From: an uncultured Flaviramulus sp. | Lineage (GTDB): Bacteria; Bacteroidota; Bacteroidia; Flavobacteriales; Flavobacteriaceae | Assembly: GCA_947495125.1 (NCBI GenBank) | Contig: CANLXL010000001.1 | Coordinates: 930,001-994,000 of the forward strand | Reading direction: 5' to 3' | DNA length: 64,000 nt | In this document: positions 25,635-34,592 of the stretch, piece by piece | Layout: every line of letters begins with the position of its first letter | How positions within the stretch are numbered: position 1 is the first letter of the stretch | Program-made: the position numbers and the translations under genes | The notes under the pieces: generated by a model | What the model saw: the letters and a program-made list of their open reading frames with translations, nothing else | What the model was told of the DNA's origin: nothing | Database searches by the model: none

Positions 25635-25824
25635 CTTTCAGTACCATAAATGTAATAAAATATTACAAAAGTTATACCAAAAAAATGTTAAAGATTTGAA
25701 CATTTTGTCGAAAGATGAATAAAACGTAATTTTAGTGTTACCATAGTGTTATTTGTTTTTGAATGTTAATCGAATTATTGTATTAGTATTATCTTTACTT
25801 TATAAATGGATGCATTCAAATCAA

Positions 25825-26505
25825 ATGAATAAAAAAGATATAAAAATATTATTGGTTGACGACGAACCGGATATTCTGGAAATAGTAGGCTATAATTTAT
25901 CAAATGAAGGTTATCAGGTAACAACTGCCCAGAATGGTGTTGAAGCTGTGAAAAAAGCTAAAAAAGAACTCCCCCATTTAATTATCCTTGATGTGATGAT
26001 GCCTGAAATGGATGGTATAGAGGCCTGCGAGATTTTACGTAAAGATGCCGACCTGAAAAATACGATCATTACGTTTTTAACGGCCAGAGGAGAAGATTAT
26101 TCACAAGTTGCAGGATTTGATGCGGGAGCCGATGATTATATTACCAAACCCATAAAACCTAAAGTTTTAATCAGCAAAGTAAAGGCGCTGTTAAGACGTT
26201 TTAAGGAGGAAGAGAAAAGCGATACCGTTAAAGTAGGTCATTTGGTTATTGACAGGGAAGCCTACAAAATTACTTTGAAAGGAAATGAGATTATTTTACC
26301 CCGAAAAGAATTTGAATTATTATCTTTATTAGCTTCAAAACCGGGTAAAGTTTTTAAACGAGACGAAATCCTGGATACCGTTTGGGGCAATGAGGTTGTT
26401 GTTGGAGGCAGAACCATTGATGTTCATATTCGCAAACTTCGTGAAAAAATTGGAGATGAAAGCTTTAAAACGGTTAAAGGAGTAGGCTATAAGTTTGTAG
26501 ATTAA
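25825..26505 (+). CDS. OmpR/PhoB-family response regulator
   Basis: 226 residues from the ATG at 25825 (MNKKDIKILLVDDEPDIL). An in-frame TTG 24 codons upstream would add a hydrophobic stretch unlike the family. Receiver domain residues 5-120, with acidic pair D12/D13 region, phospho-acceptor D56 in LIILDVMMPEMDG, and 'DDYITKPIKPKVLISKVKALLRR'. Winged-helix effector with 'EIILPRKEFELLSLLASKPGKVFKRDEIL' and 'RTIDVHIRKLREKIG...TVKGVGYKFVD'. Stop and histidine-kinase start overlap (TAATG), so the pair is co-translated. It resembles PhoB/PhoP-type regulators; the signal is unknown. Confidence 0.95.
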   Translation: MNKKDIKILLVDDEPDILEIVGYNLSNEGYQVTTAQNGVEAVKKAKKELPHLIILDVMMPEMDGIEACEILRKDADLKNTIITFLTARGEDYSQVAGFDAGADDYITKPIKPKVLISKVKALLRRFKEEEKSDTVKVGHLVIDREAYKITLKGNEIILPRKEFELLSLLASKPGKVFKRDEILDTVWGNEVVVGGRTIDVHIRKLREKIGDESFKTVKGVGYKFVD

Positions 26506-27548
26506 TGCAACCAAAATTTAAAAGATCGTATAAGTTTGCGATAAAAACATCGTTTTATATTACGCTTTATGTTGCACTCTTAACGAGTGCATTTTTATAT
26601 TATGCTTTCGAATTTAGCTGGTGGGCGGTCCTTATCTTTGCGGCAAGTATCTACTTATTTTCTTTCGTGGTCATTCAGTATAGAGTAGAACGCTTTATAT
26701 ATCGGCGTGTTAAAAATATATATGACGACTTAACACTTTTGGAGTCTGCCAGCTTAACCAAAGGTCCAATTACTACAGACATGCGCACCCTTACCCAGGA
26801 GATCGATAAGTTTGCCAGAGACAAAAAAATAGAAATAGAAACACTTAAAGGGCGAGAAAAATACAGAAAAGAGTTTCTGGGTAACGTTTCTCACGAGCTA
26901 AAAACACCTCTGTTCACCGTTCAAAGTTATATATTAACACTGCTCGATGGTGCCATGAACGATAAAAACATCAGAGAAAAATATTTACAAAGAGCCAGTA
27001 AAGGGGTAGAACGGCTAAGCTATATTGTTAAGGATTTGGACATGATAACGAAGCTTGAAGTGGGAGATTTAAGCCTGAACATGGAAGTATTCGATATTGT
27101 TGCGTTGGTAAAAAATGTGTTCGAAATGTTTGAAATGCGCATTGCCAAAAAAAAGCAGACCCTTACTTTCGACACGGAATATAACACGCCTATTTTGGTT
27201 AGGGCAGACAAAGAGCGTATTCAGCAAGTCTTATCAAACCTTATCGTCAATTCTCTAAAATATGGTAGCGAAAAAGGCACTACGGAAGTGAGTATTGAAA
27301 ATCTCATAAAAAACAAGGTCATCGTTAGAATAACCGACAACGGTGAAGGCATTGAAAAAATTCACTTATCTCGATTGTTTGAGCGTTTTTACAGGGTTGA
27401 CAAAAGCGGTTCGAGAAAGGAAGGTGGTTCCGGTTTAGGTTTATCTATAGTAAAACATATTATTGAAGCCCACGATGAAAAAATTTACGTGGAAAGTGAA
27501 TTTGGTGTTGGCAGCGAATTCTCATTCACTCTCGAAAAGGCTGAATAA
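26505..27548 (+). CDS. PhoR-like sensor histidine kinase
   Basis: 347 residues. Two membrane helices (about 13-34 and 40-58) with almost no periplasmic loop, so it senses within or near the membrane. HisKA with H130 in NVSHELKTPLFTVQSY, then the HATPase domain: N box 'QQVLSNLIVNSLKYGS', G1 'RITDNGEGIEKIHLSRLFERFYRVDKSGSRKEGGSGLGLSIVKHII'. The partner of the preceding regulator. Its last 27 bases overlap the end of the convergent glycosyltransferase gene. The arrangement matches the widespread Bacteroidota PhoB/PhoR-like pair. Confidence 0.95.
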   Translation: MQPKFKRSYKFAIKTSFYITLYVALLTSAFLYYAFEFSWWAVLIFAASIYLFSFVVIQYRVERFIYRRVKNIYDDLTLLESASLTKGPITTDMRTLTQEIDKFARDKKIEIETLKGREKYRKEFLGNVSHELKTPLFTVQSYILTLLDGAMNDKNIREKYLQRASKGVERLSYIVKDLDMITKLEVGDLSLNMEVFDIVALVKNVFEMFEMRIAKKKQTLTFDTEYNTPILVRADKERIQQVLSNLIVNSLKYGSEKGTTEVSIENLIKNKVIVRITDNGEGIEKIHLSRLFERFYRVDKSGSRKEGGSGLGLSIVKHIIEAHDEKIYVESEFGVGSEFSFTLEKAE

Positions 27549-28577
27549 CGCCTTAAAATCTGTATGGAAGTCAATACTTTTTAATCCTTTATAAGCACTT
27601 ACCTCGTTTAGTCTATCGATCGTAAATTCATGTTGATAACAACTAGGCACTATCTTTTCCTTTCTGAGTCGCTTCGCCAAATACATCTGTTCAAACTGCC
27701 CCGGTGTTGGTATAAAAAAGGCCTCTTTATTGAGCTTAGCCAAGTCCATAATGGTCGTATATCCGGATCTGGAAATAACAACCTTGCTCGTATTAATAGT
27801 TTTTTCCAGTACCTTTGAAGTCATAAAATTATGAATAAGCATATTCGCTTCACGCTCCACCTTATGTTCCTTTTCCATAACCCCTCTAACCACGACCACT
27901 TGTCCTTTAACCTTTTTCATCTCTTTTAAAAGGGTCTCTTCTAATAGTGTTCTCTGGGGTTCCGGTCCGGATAGTAACACCAGATAATCAATGATAATGA
28001 TATTAGATTTCTTTTCAAATCTGCTCAACGGACCTATGTATTTAATAGGTAACTTCAAGGTATTCACATGTCCTAGTTTACCGCTCAAATTATGTTTCAT
28101 ATCGGTATCGGGTATCCAGCAGACATCATACTTTCTAATAATTCTTTGATGCATTTTACTGCTGAACCAGGTGGTCATCCCACTCAAAACATTCAGTTGA
28201 TGCGTTATAAAAACATTGGGAATATTTTTTTTATAAACCCCCAATCGGTTATCGGAAATGATACCGTCGATTCCATATTTATTAACAATTAACTTGGTTG
28301 CTCTTTTCTCAGATTTAATCGCTTTAATAAGCTTTGGAGAATCCTTAATCATTTTAATTTTAAAATGTTTTCCATTTTTAGAATAGGTAATATTATACGA
28401 TGGAAGTTCAACACAAGTAAGTTCAGGAAACTCCTTTTGCAATAGTGTCAAAGCTGCTCCATCGCTTGCAATGATGGGCTCAAAATCACAAGCAATTAAT
28501 GCATTAACTATAGGAATACATCGTGTTGCATGACCAAAACCCCAATTCAACGGTGCAACCAAAATTCTTTTTTTCAT
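27522..28577 (-). CDS. Glycosyltransferase, MurG-like fold (GT-B)
   Basis: 351 residues from ATG 28577 (MKKRILVAPLNWGFGHATRCIPIVNAL, with the GxGHATR start typical of GT28-like enzymes). An ATG nine codons upstream is possible but adds nothing conserved. The C-terminal nucleotide-sugar site is seen as 'VVISRSGYTTIMDLAKLNKEAFFIPTPGQFEQMYLAKRL', which matches the 'SR.GytT..D....p....P..gq.EQ..na' pattern. The donor and acceptor are unknown; relatives in Bacteroidota are annotated as UDP-GlcNAc-type transferases. Convergent with the histidine kinase. Confidence 0.85.
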   Translation of the reverse strand: MKKRILVAPLNWGFGHATRCIPIVNALIACDFEPIIASDGAALTLLQKEFPELTCVELPSYNITYSKNGKHFKIKMIKDSPKLIKAIKSEKRATKLIVNKYGIDGIISDNRLGVYKKNIPNVFITHQLNVLSGMTTWFSSKMHQRIIRKYDVCWIPDTDMKHNLSGKLGHVNTLKLPIKYIGPLSRFEKKSNIIIIDYLVLLSGPEPQRTLLEETLLKEMKKVKGQVVVVRGVMEKEHKVEREANMLIHNFMTSKVLEKTINTSKVVISRSGYTTIMDLAKLNKEAFFIPTPGQFEQMYLAKRLRKEKIVPSCYQHEFTIDRLNEVSAYKGLKSIDFHTDFKALFSLFESE

Positions 28578-28681
28578 ATTTACAATGATGAATTCTTTAT
28601 GCAAATTTTATCTTAAATTCAAAGATAAGCATATAAACACTCTCATATATTTCCTTAATTTTACCAAAATTTTAAATTATA

Positions 28682-29356
28682 GTGGGAAGTAAAAATAAAC
28701 TCAAACGCTTTAAGGAGAATGAAACCTTTCCTAACGTATTCCAACCAACAAGAGCGGCATTGGTAAGCTCAAATTTCGAGCTAAAAGGCCGTTGGAGAAC
28801 TTCTTTTTTTAAGAACGATAACCCCTTAGTTTTAGAGCTAGGTTGCGGAAAAGGTGAATATTCCGTAGCGTTAGCACAGAAATACAAGAATAGGAACTTT
28901 ATAGGTATTGATATTAAAGGCGCTCGATTTTGGAGAGGTGCGAAAACAGCGATTGAGGAAAAGATACCCAATGTTGCTTTTTTACGAACTCAAATTGAAC
29001 TTATCGATTATGCCTTTTCCGAAAACGAAGTTGATGAAATCTGGATTACTTTTCCCGATCCGCAAATAAAATATAAGCGCACCAAACACCGGATGACCAA
29101 CATCGAATTTTTAAAGCGCTACAAACACATATTAAAGCCCGAAGGTGTGGTTAACCTAAAAACCGACAGCGAGTTTATGCATGGCTATACCCTCGGTTTA
29201 CTACATGGTGCCGGGCACGAAGTGCTTTATGCAAATCATAATGTTTATAAACAAGAAGGAAGCCCTGAAGAGGTGACCAGCATCCAAACCTTTTACGAGT
29301 CACAATATTTAGAACAAAACAAACCAATTACGTATATTAGGTTTAAAATTAAATAA
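28682..29356 (+). CDS. trmB: tRNA (guanine(46)-N7)-methyltransferase
   Basis: 224 residues, starting at GTG. SAM motif I is LELGCGKGEYSVALA (51-66). The signature 'IWITFPDPQIKYKRTKHRMTN' and the late 'YITNIQTFYESQYLEQNKPITYIRFKIK' (as 'TSIQTFYESQYL..') match TrmB, which makes m7G46 in tRNA. Next to it begins the LysE gene, 2 bases downstream, so the two are likely co-transcribed. Confidence in function is high. Confidence 0.95.
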   Translation: MGSKNKLKRFKENETFPNVFQPTRAALVSSNFELKGRWRTSFFKNDNPLVLELGCGKGEYSVALAQKYKNRNFIGIDIKGARFWRGAKTAIEEKIPNVAFLRTQIELIDYAFSENEVDEIWITFPDPQIKYKRTKHRMTNIEFLKRYKHILKPEGVVNLKTDSEFMHGYTLGLLHGAGHEVLYANHNVYKQEGSPEEVTSIQTFYESQYLEQNKPITYIRFKIK

Positions 29357-29358
29357 TA

Positions 29359-29988
29359 GTGGACATTACTTTTATCTTTTTTTTAGGCCTAGTTATAGCT
29401 TTAGTTGGTGTTATTCCTCCGGGGTTATTAAATATGACAGCGGCCAAAATAAGCCTAAAAGAGGGTCATAGCAGAGGTATTGTCTTTTCCATTGGGGTGA
29501 GTTGTATTGTTATTGCTCAAACCTATATTGCGGCCATTTTTGCACGCTATCTAAGTAATCATCCTGAAGTGGTTGAGATTTTGCAACGTGTTGCTTTTGT
29601 CATTTTTGTTCTCATAACGGTTTATTTTTTATTTATAGTCAAAGAAAAGCCCAAAACACCTATAGAACCTCAAATGAGGAGTAAACATAGTCGCTTTTTT
29701 CAAGGTGTTCTTTTATCTGCTATAAATGTATTTCCCATCCCTTATCAGGCCTATATGACCATTACTTTGGCCTCAGCAGACTGGCTGGATTTCGAACACA
29801 TAAGTATTATGAGTTATGTTGCCGGGGCAGCCACCGGGACTTTTGTGATGTTATACATGTATATTTTCTTTTTTGATAGAATAAAAGGGAAATCCATGAC
29901 GTCTCAGAAAAATATGAACTATATTATTGGTGGCATTACAGGTATTATTTCCATAGTTACCTTAATAAACATTATTAATGAATTATAA
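29359..29988 (+). CDS. LysE-family amino-acid/solute exporter
   Basis: 209 residues with about six membrane helices. The LysE pattern is visible: 'FFLGLVIALVGVIPPGLLNMTAAKISLKEGHSRGIVFSIGVS' at the N-terminus, 'FQGVLLSAINVFPIPYQAYMTITLA' in the middle, and a C-terminal helix pair. It starts with GTG 2 bases after trmB. LysE-family proteins export amino acids or related small solutes; the substrate here is unknown. Confidence 0.85.
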   Translation: MDITFIFFLGLVIALVGVIPPGLLNMTAAKISLKEGHSRGIVFSIGVSCIVIAQTYIAAIFARYLSNHPEVVEILQRVAFVIFVLITVYFLFIVKEKPKTPIEPQMRSKHSRFFQGVLLSAINVFPIPYQAYMTITLASADWLDFEHISIMSYVAGAATGTFVMLYMYIFFFDRIKGKSMTSQKNMNYIIGGITGIISIVTLINIINEL

Positions 29989-30078
29989 TGAAACATTCAT
30001 AACCCATACTTTTGTCATGAAAAAGATATAACGAATGCATGTTATATCTTGCAACTCAAAACAAATAATTACGAAGAG

Positions 30079-30408
30079 ATGAAACCTGAAACTTTAAATT
30101 TTTTCGACAAAGTTTACGACGTAGCTCGCCAAATCCCCTATGGCAGAGTAACGAGTTATGGTGCTATCGCTACCTATTTAGGCGCAGCTAGAAGTGCGCG
30201 TATGGTTGGTTATGCTATGAATGGCTCCGGGGGTAAAGATGTCCCCGCGCACCGTGTAGTTAATCGAAAAGGATTGCTTACCGGAAAACATCATTTTGAT
30301 GGCACCAACCTGATGCAACAGCTTTTGGAAAGTGAAGGTATTGAAGTTATCGATAACCAAATTCAAAATTTGGAATCTGTGTTTTGGGACCCTTCAAAAG
30401 CGTTGTAA
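30079..30408 (+). CDS. MGMT-family alkyltransferase-like protein (no active Cys)
   Basis: 109 residues from ATG 30079; an upstream in-frame TTG at 30049 would add ten unconserved residues. It carries the methylguanine-DNA methyltransferase DNA-binding domain ('VYDVARQIPYGRVTSYGAIATYLGAARSARMVGYAMNGSG'), but the active-site PCHRV is PAHRV here (56-60, Ala57 for Cys). It therefore cannot transfer alkyl groups, and fits the alkyltransferase-like proteins that bind O6-alkylguanine and hand it to nucleotide excision repair. Known for the class; for this protein an inference. Confidence 0.88.
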   Translation: MKPETLNFFDKVYDVARQIPYGRVTSYGAIATYLGAARSARMVGYAMNGSGGKDVPAHRVVNRKGLLTGKHHFDGTNLMQQLLESEGIEVIDNQIQNLESVFWDPSKAL

Positions 30409-30524
30409 TTATTTCCTAATTTTTCAAAAATTTACAAATAATAACAAATCCTCTTTGATAAGAAAAGAGAATCTCTCCATAGATCATTTCAATGGAACCC
30501 CTTCATATTCTGAACAATTCACAG

Positions 30525-30532
30525 TATATTTG
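30525..30532 (+). promoter_or_regulatory. -7 box of the Mrp gene
   Basis: TATATTTG matches the flavobacterial -7 consensus and lies 20 bases before the ATG. No convincing TTG is found at -33, so only the -7 element is claimed. Confidence 0.5.
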
Positions 30533-30552
30533 TACATTAGAATTTTTGACAC

Positions 30553-31689
30553 ATGAAGCTTAATAAACAAGATATATTAAAAGCCTTAGAATCCATTACA
30601 GTGCCTGGTGAAGGGCAAAACATGATAGAAAGTGGTGCTGTAAAAAATGTGATCACATTTGGAGATGAAGTCATTGTTGATATCACGATAAACAACCCCA
30701 GTTTACAGGCCAAAAAACGTACGGAAGTTGATATTCTTAAGACCATTCATGAAAACGTATATGAAAAGGCTAAAATTACGGTGAATCTTAAAGTCGATGC
30801 CCCTGCAAAACCAGCAGCTAATGTTATTAAAGGAAAAGCCATTCCCGGCATTAAAAACATCATTGCAGTGGCCTCCGGAAAAGGCGGTGTAGGCAAATCT
30901 ACGGTGACATCAAACCTAGGCGTTACTTTAGCCAAAATGGGATTCAAAGTGGGTATTTTAGATGCCGATATTTACGGACCATCGGTTCCCATTATGTTCG
31001 ATGTTGAAAAAGAGCGACCACTAGCGGTTAACATTGATGGTAAATCGAAGATGAAACCGGTAGAAAATTACGGTGTTAAAGTATTATCCATTGGTTTTTT
31101 TACAAAACCGGACCAAGCTGTTGTTTGGCGTGGCCCTATGGCGGCAAAAGCATTAAATCAAATGATTTTTGATGCCCATTGGGGAGAACTGGATTTCATG
31201 CTTATCGACTTACCTCCTGGAACCGGAGATATTCATTTAAGCATCATGCAATCTTTACCCATTACGGGTGCGGTAGTGGTTAGTACACCTCAAAATGTAG
31301 CTTTAGCAGACGCTAAAAAAGGCGTTGCCATGTTTCAGCAGGAAAGTATTAATGTTCCTGTTTTAGGAATTATAGAAAATATGGCTTACTTTACACCTGC
31401 CGAATTACCGGACAATAAGTATTATATTTTTGGTAAAGAAGGTGCTAAACATTTAGCGGAAGATTTAAAAGTCCCATTTTTAGGTGATTTACCATTAGTA
31501 CAAAGCATTCGGGAAGCAGGAGATGTAGGCAGACCGGCAGCATTACAAACTGCCACACCTTTAGAACAGGCTTTTGAGAAATTAACCCAAAATGTGGTTG
31601 AGGAAGTGGTGAAGCGTAATACAGATTTACCGCCTACCGAAGCAATTAAAATTACAACAATGGCTGGTTGTTCAGCAGTTAAAAAATAA
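30553..31689 (+). CDS. Mrp/ApbC-type Fe-S cluster carrier ATPase
   Basis: 378 residues. An N-terminal DUF59/MIP18 domain (1-95) leads into a deviant Walker A ATPase: 'IAVASGKGGVGKSTVTSNLGV' (108-117 region), 'ILDADIYGPSVPIMF', 'DFMLIDLPPGTGDIHLSIMQ'. It loads Fe-S clusters onto apoproteins. The CxxC that in many Mrp proteins follows 'ENM' is missing here (ENMAYFTPAELPDNKYYIFG), a form usual in Bacteroidota; a Cys in 'MAGCSAVKK' remains at the C-terminus. It is followed by a NifU domain gene 3 bases on, then by a ferredoxin. Confidence 0.92.
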   Translation: MKLNKQDILKALESITVPGEGQNMIESGAVKNVITFGDEVIVDITINNPSLQAKKRTEVDILKTIHENVYEKAKITVNLKVDAPAKPAANVIKGKAIPGIKNIIAVASGKGGVGKSTVTSNLGVTLAKMGFKVGILDADIYGPSVPIMFDVEKERPLAVNIDGKSKMKPVENYGVKVLSIGFFTKPDQAVVWRGPMAAKALNQMIFDAHWGELDFMLIDLPPGTGDIHLSIMQSLPITGAVVVSTPQNVALADAKKGVAMFQQESINVPVLGIIENMAYFTPAELPDNKYYIFGKEGAKHLAEDLKVPFLGDLPLVQSIREAGDVGRPAALQTATPLEQAFEKLTQNVVEEVVKRNTDLPPTEAIKITTMAGCSAVKK

Positions 31690-31692
31690 GGC

Positions 31693-31938
31693 ATGACTTC
31701 AGAAGAATTAAAACTCAATATTGAAAAAGCTTTAAATGAGATTCGTCCGTTTTTACAAAGTGACGGCGGCGATATTTCATTGCTTTCTATTGAAGAAAAT
31801 GATACCCTGGTAAAAGTGCAGTTAGAAGGTGCTTGCGTTGGATGTAGTGTAAATCAAATGACACTAAAATCAGGTGTAGAAATGACCATCAAAAAGTATG
31901 CGCCACAAATAGAACAAGTGATCAATATTGAAGCTTAA
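31693..31938 (+). CDS. NifU-like C-terminal domain protein
   Basis: 81 residues, the NifU C-terminal domain alone: 'LNEIRPFLQSDGGDISLLSIEENDTLVKVQLEGACVGCSVNQMTLKSGVEMTIKKY'. C48-V-G-C51 (CxxC) is the cluster-binding site of these scaffold/carrier proteins. It starts 3 bases after the Mrp gene stop, so the two are co-translated and work together in Fe-S delivery. Confidence 0.93.
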   Translation: MTSEELKLNIEKALNEIRPFLQSDGGDISLLSIEENDTLVKVQLEGACVGCSVNQMTLKSGVEMTIKKYAPQIEQVINIEA

Positions 31939-32002
31939 GAATTTCCTTTTTATCTCCTACCAAATTCATAGACAAATACATCTTTAAATTGCTAAGAATA
32001 GT

Positions 32003-32010
32003 TACATTTG
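32003..32010 (+). promoter_or_regulatory. -7 box of the ferredoxin gene
   Basis: TACATTTG matches TAnnTTTG and lies 38 bases before the ATG at 32049. A TTG at 31989 is too close to be a good -33 element. Confidence 0.45.
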
Positions 32011-32048
32011 CAGCTAAATTATAACATATTCGATAGTAAGCATAAACC

Positions 32049-32381
32049 ATGGAACAAGATATTAATATAAAAATCACAGATAGAGATGGTGTAACTCATG
32101 AGGTGATAGCCCCAACCGATATGGCTATGAATCTTATGGAAGTTGTTCGATCGTACGAATTAGCTCCGGAAGGCACTATTGGCGTTTGTGGCGGCATGGC
32201 CATGTGTGCGTCTTGCCAATGTTATGTTTTAAGTGAAACCGAATTACCGGAGATGAGCGACGATGAAGAAGCCATGTTATCTGAAGCTTTTGACGTTAAA
32301 GACAACAGCCGCTTAGGTTGTCAGATTCCAATGACTCCGGAGATGGAAGGCCTGGAAGTAGAATTAGCTCCTGAAAGTTAA
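32049..32381 (+). CDS. 2Fe-2S ferredoxin (adrenodoxin type)
   Basis: 110 residues. The cluster ligands are Cys47, Cys53, Cys56 and Cys91 in 'GVCGGMAMCASCQCYV' and 'RLGCQIP' (C-x5-C-x2-C ... C), the vertebrate/adrenodoxin-type spacing. Acidic helix 'LPEMSDDEEAMLSEA' is the partner-binding surface typical of these ferredoxins. It is an electron donor, possibly for Fe-S assembly or a P450/hydroxylase; position after Mrp and NifU favours the former. It has its own -7 box, so it is not only read from the Mrp transcript. Confidence 0.92.
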   Translation: MEQDINIKITDRDGVTHEVIAPTDMAMNLMEVVRSYELAPEGTIGVCGGMAMCASCQCYVLSETELPEMSDDEEAMLSEAFDVKDNSRLGCQIPMTPEMEGLEVELAPES

Positions 32382-32384
32382 TCG

Positions 32385-33596
32385 CTACTTTTCTTGAGAA
32401 GCCCTATAAATCGCATTCACAAGACTACTTTCATCCTTAGTATCCTGACCCAATTGCCAGAACATAATCCCGCCCAGTTTATTTTTCATGGCGTATTTTG
32501 TTTTAAGCCCTACTGAAGCCGTATCATCATAAGTTATAAAAATACTATCCTTCGCACTGTATAAATAAGGAGCCTTTGCGATAGAATCCCAATGTTTTTG
32601 ATACCCTTTATTACCCTCTATTAAGGTTCTAATCTCTTTATAAGTGCTTGTACGAGATCCCCCTTTATTCGCCTGGTACAGACCATGGTTAGCCGGGTTC
32701 ACGCCGTTCCAACTTCTGCCATAAAAGGCCGCCCCAATAACAAGTTGCTTTGGGTTTACTCCCTTAGATATGCAATAATCAATGATCATTTCTACCGTGC
32801 CCGGTTCGTAGGCCACACCAAAATTCGCAGCTCTTTTTTTCATCTCTTCATAAAAATCGGAAACCAAAGGATGCTGAAGATCTTTGCCCTTAATCCATCC
32901 TAAGGGTGTATGATGTGCTGTAAATGGTGATCCCCCACTAATTTGATCATAGGTCATAACATTCATATAATCGGCGTACTTCATGACTTCTTCAATTTCA
33001 ATGTTCTTATAGTAAGCTTTCCATCCTGCAGAGGCAAAGGTTAATGTTTGTTCCCGTTCCAGAGTATCCAAACCTTCCCGCAGTTCTTTCAGTAAAAGTG
33101 TAAAATTCTGTTTATCTTCCGGTCGGGCTTTAGTACCTGCAGCCGGAATGCACGGATATTCCCAGTCCACGTCCAAACCATCCAGTTCGTATTCTTTTAT
33201 AAACCTGACCACGCTGGTCACAAACTTTTTCCTATGCTCAGGATCATACGACATATCTGAAAACCCTTTGGAACCCCAACCACCGCAGGCAACCATAACT
33301 TTAAGGTTCGGATGGTTTTTTCTTTGAGCCACGAGTTCCTTAAGCTTCTTGGCATAGACGTCATTATTAAAATTCATTTCGTTATCAATAACTTTTGTAA
33401 ATGAAAATATAATATGTGTTAACTGGTCTAACGGCAAGGCCTCCGGATTATACTCTTTTTCCGGAACATAATAGGCCATCACAGCAACAGCATCTTCGGT
33501 AACATGCTTCTTTTCTTTAATAGAGTTGCAACTATAATTAAATATATTAATTAAAATTATACTTATTAATATAAAAATGTATTTTGTCCTCATCAT
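32385..33596 (-). CDS. GH18 chitinase-like lipoprotein
   Basis: 403 residues with a lipoprotein signal (IFNYSC, Cys23). Glycoside hydrolase 18 barrel: 'VMVACGGWGSKGFSDMSYDPEHRKKFVTSVVRFIKEYELDG' and the catalytic D-G-L-D142-V-D144-W-E146 (DxxDxDxE) with E146 as acid. Later strands 'YADYMNVMTYDQISGG', 'LVIGAAFYGRSWNGV' and 'GGIMFWQLGQDT' match the family. It acts on the cell surface on chitin-like or other beta-1,4-GlcNAc polymers. The only enzyme of that kind in the window; no SusC/SusD pair is nearby. Confidence 0.92.
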   Translation of the reverse strand: MMRTKYIFILISIILINIFNYSCNSIKEKKHVTEDAVAVMAYYVPEKEYNPEALPLDQLTHIIFSFTKVIDNEMNFNNDVYAKKLKELVAQRKNHPNLKVMVACGGWGSKGFSDMSYDPEHRKKFVTSVVRFIKEYELDGLDVDWEYPCIPAAGTKARPEDKQNFTLLLKELREGLDTLEREQTLTFASAGWKAYYKNIEIEEVMKYADYMNVMTYDQISGGSPFTAHHTPLGWIKGKDLQHPLVSDFYEEMKKRAANFGVAYEPGTVEMIIDYCISKGVNPKQLVIGAAFYGRSWNGVNPANHGLYQANKGGSRTSTYKEIRTLIEGNKGYQKHWDSIAKAPYLYSAKDSIFITYDDTASVGLKTKYAMKNKLGGIMFWQLGQDTKDESSLVNAIYRASQEK

Positions 33597-33616
33597 ATCT
33601 TTATTTTTTAATGTCC

Positions 33617-34516
33617 TTATTCGGTTTTATAGTCTATCAATTTAACTGGTCCTTCCAAAACTGCTCGTACAATTTGAAGTGTGCCATCTTCTTTTGTTGC
33701 TATTTGCCACTTTATCAAAGCAATTGCTCCATTTTCAATTTCGATACCCGTAATACTACGGGGATGCACACAACTCCCATCATTAAAAAAAGCAATATCT
33801 CCCGGCTCCGGGAAACGCGGTCTGTGGGTATGTCCGACTATAGTTAGTAAATTTCTATTTTCTGAAATCCACTTTTTTATGCGACGTTCAACTTTTATAA
33901 GTTCCTTATAGTTTTTGGCAGGACTCGTAGGGTCTGCAATACCCATAACATTTAACGGTTTCCAAAGGACACGCACCATAAACCGGCTCCATTTCCAAAA
34001 TATATAATTCCACCAATCGGCTTGATGACCATGGGTTAAAAATAACTCCTGGCTAGTCTCTTTATGTTTTAAAACGAGCCCTTCATGGTAGGTGAGGTCT
34101 TTAAAAAGTTCAACATCTTCACCGGTTTTGGGATCAAAATAGGTTGATAAATGCTTTTTTACATAATTCGGGTTGCGATACACCATATCGTGATTCCCCC
34201 AAATCATATGCAATTTGTGCTTCTTATGAAATGCTTTCATAAGCTTAAACACATTCTTATGGGCATTTAAAATAGAACCAAAGGATATATTCTCCCAAAG
34301 TTCATCTCCATCACCCAGTTCACAATACTGAAACCCTTCGGCATAATAGTGTTTTAAGGCATGGTAATAAATATTTCGATTGTTAGCAAAGTCGTCTGCA
34401 AAACTATTGTCACCCCGATGACAGTCGCTAAATAAAATGAACTTACAGTCATCATCAAAGTTTAAAACTTTGGCATTTTTATAAGCGCGATCTAATCTCT
34501 TTTTGGACGACAACAT
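33617..34516 (-). CDS. Metallophosphoesterase
   Basis: 299 residues with the five calcineurin-like motifs: 'ILFSDCHRGDNS' (D-x-H), 'ELGDGDELWE' (GDxxE), 'HMIWGNHDMV' (GNHD), 'LFLTHGHQADWW' (GH.), and 'TIVGHTHRPRFPEPG' (GHTH). Two metals are expected. Relatives with this opening (KRLDRAYKNAKVL) lie in the UDP-2,3-diacylglucosamine-hydrolase/phosphodiesterase-like group, but the substrate is not known. The ATG follows 2 bases after a 17-bp palindrome that closes the pckA transcript. Confidence 0.87.
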   Translation of the reverse strand: MLSSKKRLDRAYKNAKVLNFDDDCKFILFSDCHRGDNSFADDFANNRNIYYHALKHYYAEGFQYCELGDGDELWENISFGSILNAHKNVFKLMKAFHKKHKLHMIWGNHDMVYRNPNYVKKHLSTYFDPKTGEDVELFKDLTYHEGLVLKHKETSQELFLTHGHQADWWNYIFWKWSRFMVRVLWKPLNVMGIADPTSPAKNYKELIKVERRIKKWISENRNLLTIVGHTHRPRFPEPGDIAFFNDGSCVHPRSITGIEIENGAIALIKWQIATKEDGTLQIVRAVLEGPVKLIDYKTE

Positions 34517-34518
34517 AA

Positions 34519-34561
34519 AATACTTTTAGGTTCCTCTTTATAAAAGGAACCTAAAAGTATT
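34519..34561 (-). terminator. 17-bp palindromic hairpin between pckA and the metallophosphoesterase gene
   Basis: AATACTTTTAGGTTCCT (34519-34535) and AGGAACCTAAAAGTATT (34545-34561) are perfect inverted copies around a 9-base loop. On the minus strand the stem ends in TTTT and runs into ATG at 34516. It likely terminates pckA transcripts, but it also overlaps the ribosome-binding region of the next gene. Confidence 0.75.
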
Positions 34562-34592
34562 ATTAATAATTCAATTAAAAAATATAGTGTTG

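Noticed and set aside
25753-25824. N-terminal extension of the response regulator from a TTG
   Set aside because: The added stretch is hydrophobic and unlike receiver domains; ATG at 25825 gives the standard start.
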